A stretch of 64,000 nt of DNA from Streptomyces reniochalinae (GTDB taxonomy: Bacteria; Actinomycetota; Actinomycetes; Streptomycetales; Streptomycetaceae). Within the stretch, counting starts at the first letter, position 1; each line of letters begins with the position of its first letter. Made by a program: the position numbers and the translations under genes. The notes under the pieces are model-generated. The model searched no databases. It saw nothing but the letters and a program-made list of their open reading frames with translations, and was not told the DNA's origin. Of the stretch, positions 60,051 to 64,000 are shown in pieces. The stretch covers positions 124,001-188,000 of the forward strand of contig NZ_QOIM01000037.1 in NCBI RefSeq assembly GCF_003323735.1, read 5' to 3'.

Positions 60051-60434
60051 TCAGTCGGCCAGCCAGAGGCAGAAGGGATGCCCTGCGGGGTCGAGCCAGA
60101 CACGGACGTCTTCCTGCGGCTGGTGATCGGCCAGGACCGCCCCCAGCGCGGCAGCTTCGGCTCCGGCGCTCTCCAGGTCGTCGACGCGGATGTCGAGGTG
60201 CATCATCATCTGCTGGTCGGACGGCCCGGCGGCGGGCCAGCGGGGGCGGACGTGGTTCTCCTCCCGCTGCACGGCGAGGCCCACTCCGCCGTCGGCCGCC
60301 CGCAACAGGATCCAGTCCGGCTCCTCGGCCTCGATGTCCCAGTCGAGAAGCCGCTGGTAGAAGCGGGCGAGGCTGCCTGGATCCGGCGCGCTGATGTTGA
60401 CGGTCGTCAGCGCGGGTCCGCGAGCTTCAGCCAT
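60051..60434 (-). CDS. VOC-family (glyoxalase-like) protein
   Basis: 127 residues with two beta-alpha-beta-beta-beta units: 'LTTVNISAPDPGSLARFYQRLLDWDIEAEEPDWILLRAADGGVGLAVQREE' and 'MMHLDIRVDDLESAGAEAAALGAVLADHQP', ending 'WLDPAGHPFCLWL'. Metal-ligand positions are partly kept (His of MMHLD, the Glu/Asp pattern). A ring-cleaving, antibiotic-binding or unknown role is possible. Convergent with def. Confidence 0.82.
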   Translation of the reverse strand: MAEARGPALTTVNISAPDPGSLARFYQRLLDWDIEAEEPDWILLRAADGGVGLAVQREENHVRPRWPAAGPSDQQMMMHLDIRVDDLESAGAEAAALGAVLADHQPQEDVRVWLDPAGHPFCLWLAD

Positions 60435-60620
60435 GTCGTTCCGCCCCCTCCGGGTGCCGCTGCGCCGCCTCCGTGTGCGACGCGACCACCGTGCCAGCCA
60501 ACCGCCCTCGTGTCAGGCGTGCCCACCCGCAGGCGCCCGCCTGTACTCGTCCGTCGTGCTCGTCCGCCCGTGGCGAAAGGGCGGTCCGGGTGGCTCGGTA
60601 CTCGCTAGGGTCCGGTTCCC

Positions 60621-61355
60621 ATGGCAGCGATCACCACGCGCACGGTCGCGTATCCGGCCGACGGCCTGACGATGGCCGGGCACCTCGCGCTCCCCGCCGG
60701 TACCGGCCGTCGGCCCGCGGTGCTGGTCGGCCCCGAGGGCATGGGGCTCAGCGACGTCGAACGCCGCCGGGCCGACGCGCTCGCCGAGTCGGGGTACGTG
60801 GCGCTGGCCTTCGACCTGCACGGCGGACGCTACTTGAGCGCCCCCGAGGAGATGTTGGCCCGTTGCACGCCGCTGCTCGCAGAACCCGACCGGATGCGGG
60901 GTATCGGCCGTGCGGCGCTCGACGTGCTCCGTGCCGAGCCGCGGGCCGACCCCGACCGGATCGCCGCCATCGGCTACGGCACCGGGGGCGCGGTCGCACT
61001 GGAGCTCGGGCGCGGGGGCGTCGGCCTTCGGGCGATCGGTACGGTCAACGCGCTGACCACGGGGCGGCCCGGCGAGGCGGCGCGCATCCGCTGTCCCGTG
61101 TGGGCCGGGGTCGGATCGCAGGACCCGATCATGTCCGCCGAGCAGCGGGCCGCGTTCGCCGCCGAGATGCAGGCCGCGGGCGTCGACTGGCGCCTCGTCG
61201 TGTACGGCGGTGCCCTGCACGCCTTCCACCATCCGCCGGTCGACCACGACGCCGTCCCCGGCGTCGGTCACCACCCGCTCCACGCGCGGCGGGCCTGGCG
61301 CGACATCGTCGACCTGCTCACCGAGTGCCTGCCCGTGACAGATGTCTGCCTGTGA
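60621..61355 (+). CDS. dienelactone hydrolase-family protein lacking the nucleophile
   Basis: 244 residues. 'RRPAVLVGPEGMGLSDVERRRADALAESGYVALAFDLHGGRYL' and 'MRGIGRAALDVLRAEPRADPDRIAAIGYGTGGAVALELGRGG' are DLH family. The nucleophile elbow, normally G-x-C/S-x-G, reads 'GYGTGG' with Gly120 where Cys is expected; the acid (Asp168) and His200 ('GALHAFHH') remain. The change looks conserved in this streptomycete subfamily from memory, so the protein may have a non-hydrolytic role. The last codons overlap a patch of short repeats. Confidence 0.75.
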   Translation: MAAITTRTVAYPADGLTMAGHLALPAGTGRRPAVLVGPEGMGLSDVERRRADALAESGYVALAFDLHGGRYLSAPEEMLARCTPLLAEPDRMRGIGRAALDVLRAEPRADPDRIAAIGYGTGGAVALELGRGGVGLRAIGTVNALTTGRPGEAARIRCPVWAGVGSQDPIMSAEQRAAFAAEMQAAGVDWRLVVYGGALHAFHHPPVDHDAVPGVGHHPLHARRAWRDIVDLLTECLPVTDVCL

Positions 61356-61381
61356 CAGGTGCTGACAGGTGCCTGCCCGTG

Positions 61382-61531
61382 ATGGCGGGCGTGCTCTTCG
61401 CCCTCGCCGCGGTGTCCGCGATCATGCTGGTGCGCACCCGGCCCGCCACACCGGGCACACCCACCGCACCCGTGCCGCCGGGGCCTCCGGGTCCGGATCC
61501 GGCTCCGACTACGACTACGGGCAGCCGGTAA
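61382..61531 (+). pseudogene. MFS transporter, 3' remnant
   Basis: 49 residues that read like the last helix and tail of a DHA2-type drug transporter: 'MAGVLFALAAVSAIMLVRTRP' followed by a Pro/Thr-rich end. Nothing transporter-like precedes it; repeats of CCTGCCCGTGACAG type (61327-61390) occupy the join. A truncated remnant of a lost gene is the simplest reading. Confidence 0.5.
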
Positions 61532-61778
61532 CCCGGCGACCCGGCAGCTCGCCGGCCCGTCGCCACGGCCAGCAGTCCCGCCGAGGCCGCGCCGGCGCGC
61601 GCTGCCGTGCCCACACCGCGCCCGCACAAGGCGTCGTCGGAGATGTCCTGCTCGACGTCGCGTGACAGTCCGTGGGCGGCGGGCCCGCGCGCAGACCCGC
61701 CGCCGTGCCGGGGCAGCGCCCGCCCCGCCCCGTGCCGGGGCAGCGCGCGGGCCGCCGACGAGGCGCCCGGCGCCCCGC

Positions 61779-62471
61779 TCAGCCGAGGGCGGCGATCATG
61801 TCCTCGGCCATGCGGGTGCTGGAGGCCGGGTTCTGCCCGGTGAACAGGTTGCGGTCCCGCACGTTGAACTGCTCGTAGGCAGGCCCTTCGACGTGCACGG
61901 CGCCCCTCTCCCTCAGCCGGGCGGCCAGCAGCCAGGGAGCGCCCTCGGCCGTGCCGAACAGCCGTTCCTCCTCGTCGGTGAACGCGGCCATCTCACGGCC
62001 GGCGAACAGCCACCGCCCCTCCGCGTCCACCGCGCTGAGCAGGGCGGCGGGGCCGTGACAGACAGCTCCGACGAGCTTGTCCGCCGCGTCGGCGGCTGTC
62101 AGCAGACGGCCGAGATCAGCGTCCTGGTGGAGGTCCACGACCGGACCGTGACCGCCGGGAAGCACCACCGCGGCGTAGTCGTCGATGTCGGCCTCGTCCA
62201 GCTTCAGCAGCGGCCCGAACTCCCGGAGCGCCTTCTGCGCGTGTGCCACGTGAGAGGCGCAGTCCGCACCGGCGACCTCGGGGTCGGCACTGTGCCGGTC
62301 GAGCGGCTGTAGGACCCCGCCGGGGGAAGCGAAGTCGACCGTGTGACCGGCCTCGACGAACCTCGCGTGCGGGGCGGCCAGCTCCTCGGCCCAGTAGCCG
62401 GTCGGATAGACCGAGCCGTCGGTACGCTCCCAGCCACTGGCGGCGGACATGACGATCAGAATCTTGCTCAT
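61779..62471 (-). CDS. DJ-1/PfpI-family protein (Hsp31-like)
   Basis: 230 residues, GAGGAA upstream of ATG. The class I glutamine-amidotransferase-like fold shows 'YWAEELAAPHARFVEAGHTVDFASPGG' (a helix-capping Glu), 'AAVVLPGGHGPVVDL' and the Cys138 nucleophile in 'GAVCHGPAALLS'. Hsp31-type proteins act as glyoxalase III or deglycase and as stress chaperones. Divergent from an XRE-type regulator that probably controls it. Confidence 0.88.
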   Translation of the reverse strand: MSKILIVMSAASGWERTDGSVYPTGYWAEELAAPHARFVEAGHTVDFASPGGVLQPLDRHSADPEVAGADCASHVAHAQKALREFGPLLKLDEADIDDYAAVVLPGGHGPVVDLHQDADLGRLLTAADAADKLVGAVCHGPAALLSAVDAEGRWLFAGREMAAFTDEEERLFGTAEGAPWLLAARLRERGAVHVEGPAYEQFNVRDRNLFTGQNPASSTRMAEDMIAALG

Positions 62472-62669
62472 GGGCACACGGTTCCTCTTGAGGGGACGGG
62501 ACGGCCGCACGGAGAACCCGCTCGGCACCCCTCCACCCTGTGCCGCGCCCAGCGCCGGCGGGGGCGCATACCACGCCCTGCGCAACCGTGGACGGCCGAA
62601 CCCAGGACGGCCGGACCCAGGACGCACAGGGACGGCCACGAGCCGGCACCGTCCCCGACACTGGAGGGT

Positions 62670-63533
62670 GTGGCAGACAAGAACCATGAACTCGCCGATT
62701 TCCTGAAACGGGCCCGGGGCCAGAGCGACCCGTCCAGGTCCGGCCTGCCCTCGGACAGCCGCGTCCGTCGCGTCCCTGGCCTGCGCAGGGAAGAGGTGGC
62801 ACGCCTGGCCGGAGTCTCGACCGACTACTACACCCGCCTCGAACAGGGCAGGAACATCACGCCCTCACCGGCCGTGATCGAGGCGATCGGCCGCGCCCTC
62901 GCCCTCGACGAGGCAGGCAGGGCCCACCTGCGTGACCTCCTCGGCGTGGCCGCTGCCCCGGCCCGCCGGCGCCCAGGACGCGTCCAGCGCGTACGCCACG
63001 GCCTCCACCAGCTCCTCGACGCCCTCGACGGCGAGCCGGCCCTCGTCCTCGGCCGCCGTACCGACATCCTCGCCGCCAACCGCATGGCGCGCGCCCTGTT
63101 CGCCGACTTCGAACAGCTGCCGCACCGGGAGCGCAACTACGCGCGCTGGATGTTCCTCGACGACGACGCCCGCGCGCTGTTCACGGACTGGGAGGACCAG
63201 GCGCGCGCCGCGGTGGAGAGTCTGCGTCTCGACGCAGGCCGCGACCCCGAAGACCAGGCCACCGCCGCCCTCATCGCCGACCTGCGCGCACGCAGCCACG
63301 CGTTCGACACCTGGTGGGAGCAGCACCGCGTCCATCAACGCACCCACGGTTCCAAACGCCTGTGCCACCCCCTCGTCGGCGACCTCACCGTCGAGTACGA
63401 GACCCTCACCCTCCCCGGAGACCCCGACACGACCCTGTACGTCTACACCGCCGAACCCGGCTCCCCCTCGAAACGCGCCCTCGGCCTCCTCGCAAGCTGG
63501 ACCTCTCCCCGAACCGCCACCCACTCGCCCTGA
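62670..63533 (+). CDS. XRE-family regulator with MmyB-like ligand domain
   Basis: 287 residues; GTG with GGAGGGT almost touching it, so the mRNA may be nearly leaderless. HTH: 'FLKRARGQSDPSRSGL', 'RRVPGLRREEVARLAGVSTDYYTRLEQGRNITPSPAVIEAIGRALAL' in outline, then the MmyB-like PAS domain ('ALDGEPALVLGRRTDILAANRMARALFADF', 'NYARWMFLDDDARALFTDWEDQARAAVESLR', 'HRVHQRTHGSKRLCHPLVGDLTVEYETL'). These bind fatty-acid-like or redox ligands in known cases. Divergent from the DJ-1/PfpI gene, its likely target. Confidence 0.87.
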   Translation: MADKNHELADFLKRARGQSDPSRSGLPSDSRVRRVPGLRREEVARLAGVSTDYYTRLEQGRNITPSPAVIEAIGRALALDEAGRAHLRDLLGVAAAPARRRPGRVQRVRHGLHQLLDALDGEPALVLGRRTDILAANRMARALFADFEQLPHRERNYARWMFLDDDARALFTDWEDQARAAVESLRLDAGRDPEDQATAALIADLRARSHAFDTWWEQHRVHQRTHGSKRLCHPLVGDLTVEYETLTLPGDPDTTLYVYTAEPGSPSKRALGLLASWTSPRTATHSP

Positions 63534-63599
63534 GCGGCCCCGAGACCACCACCCGCGCTCGCCCACGCGCCCCCCGGGGCTCCTGTCCGGATGAGTGGA

Positions 63600-64000
63600 T
63601 CAGCGCAGTCCGGCGAAGAGATCTTTCTCGGGTACCGCCGCGCCGGTGGCGCCCCGGACCCGTAGGAAGGTCTCCATACCCATGAACTCGCCGAACCTCT
63701 CCTTGCCCATCCTGAGGAAGAAGATGTTCTCGCCCTGACTGGCGTGCGCGGCCAGCGCGTCGAACTTCTGGCCGCTGAACGCGGTGGTGTCCACCCACGT
63801 GGTGATCTCATCGTCGGGGAGGCCGAGCTCGGCCATCGCGGCAGCCTCGGCAGGATCCGGCTCCGGCATGTCCGGATCGAACTCGCGCGCGATCTCGCCG
63901 AACCGCCGCATCCCCGAGCGGGGCATCGTGGTCCAGTACACCTTCGGTGTCAGCCCGGTCCTCTCCAGCGCCGCCATCGTGATGCGGTGGGCCTGGATGT
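63600..64000 (-). CDS. PIG-L (LmbE)-family deacetylase, C-terminal part
   Basis: Reading leftward from the window edge, 'HIQAHRITMAALERTGLTPKVYWTTMPRSGM' is the HPDHIQAHR metal motif region of the family. It is followed by 'LGLPDDEITTWVDTTAFSGQKFDALAAHASQGENIFFLRMGKERFGEFMG' in outline and the end 'VPEKDLFAGLR'. Family members deacetylate GlcNAc-type groups (MshB/Mca in mycothiol metabolism and others). The gene starts beyond the window; an internal ATG at 63977 is not the start. Confidence 0.85.
   Translation of the reverse strand, partial: IQAHRITMAALERTGLTPKVYWTTMPRSGMRRFGEIAREFDPDMPEPDPAEAAAMAELGLPDDEITTWVDTTAFSGQKFDALAAHASQGENIFFLRMGKERFGEFMGMETFLRVRGATGAAVPEKDLFAGLR

Overview
The window reads as a chromosomal segment of a Streptomyces-type actinomycete. 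Its coding sequence is very G+C-rich with strong third-position G/C bias, there are many GTG starts and short or absent leaders, and it carries actinomycete-specific families (Scr1-type HTH regulators with DUF397 or DUF6879 partners, DUF2180, DUF5326, PspAB, a CydDC fusion, thiC under a TPP riboswitch). No tRNA, rRNA, CRISPR array or intact insertion sequence was found. All calls come from reading the sequence and recalled family knowledge; no database search was run.

Layout. 1-4.5 kb: end of a DinB-like gene, an antirepressor-like regulator carrying a striking internal palindrome, a secreted chorismate mutase, and a GntR regulator followed by a frameshifted CynX-type transporter. 4.6-8.3 kb: a reverse-strand operon of two complete ABC-2 exporters. 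8.5-13.0 kb: a damaged stretch with a shortened M24 peptidase-like gene, an EphD-like hydrolase/SDR fusion split by an in-frame TGA, a MerR regulator, and a deletion scar joining the 3' parts of an IclR gene and a 2-hydroxyacid dehydrogenase gene. 13-19.4 kb: F420-type oxidoreductase, Fur repressor with a divergent DUF2180 gene, amidohydrolase, CPBP protease, and an alpha/beta hydrolase divergent from its likely regulator. 19.5-21.1 kb: a Scr1/DUF397 module with a divergent pair of small genes. 21.2-26.5 kb: ArsC-like protein, isochorismatase-like hydrolase, two lipoproteins, htpX-pspAB and a HAD phosphatase. 26.8-29.2 kb: a relatively A+T-rich island with four overlapping tiny genes facing a DUF6879/Scr1 module.

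29.5-37.1 kb: cydA-cydB-cydDC (cytochrome bd oxidase and its ABC exporter) behind a Rex-like operator, then a HisC-type aminotransferase. 37.6-45.8 kb: LacI regulator, metallophosphoesterase, a membrane protein, and a likely operon of holin-like protein, low-molecular-weight phosphatase, fructosamine kinase-like protein and a PLP gamma-lyase. 45.9-49.6 kb: YibE/F membrane protein divergent from TPP riboswitch-thiC. 49.7-55.9 kb: a BRO-type antirepressor gene broken by a 20-bp tandem duplication, a NUDIX hydrolase, a PPOX-type protein with a very long tail, a flavohemoglobin-like protein and a HAD phosphatase. 56-64 kb: membrane protein, two MarR remnants around a GNAT gene, a YunG-like gene, an ArsR-like regulator divergent from def with twin palindromic sites, a VOC protein, a DLH-like hydrolase lacking its nucleophile, a transporter remnant, a DJ-1/PfpI protein divergent from an XRE regulator, and the 3' part of a PIG-L deacetylase.

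Main themes: housekeeping functions (bd respiration, thiamine synthesis, deformylase) sit among small regulator modules and an unusually high number of broken genes (about eight lesions of different kinds). Most operons are short, often with 4-nt ATGA/GTGA overlaps, and several convergent pairs share near-perfect terminator hairpins.
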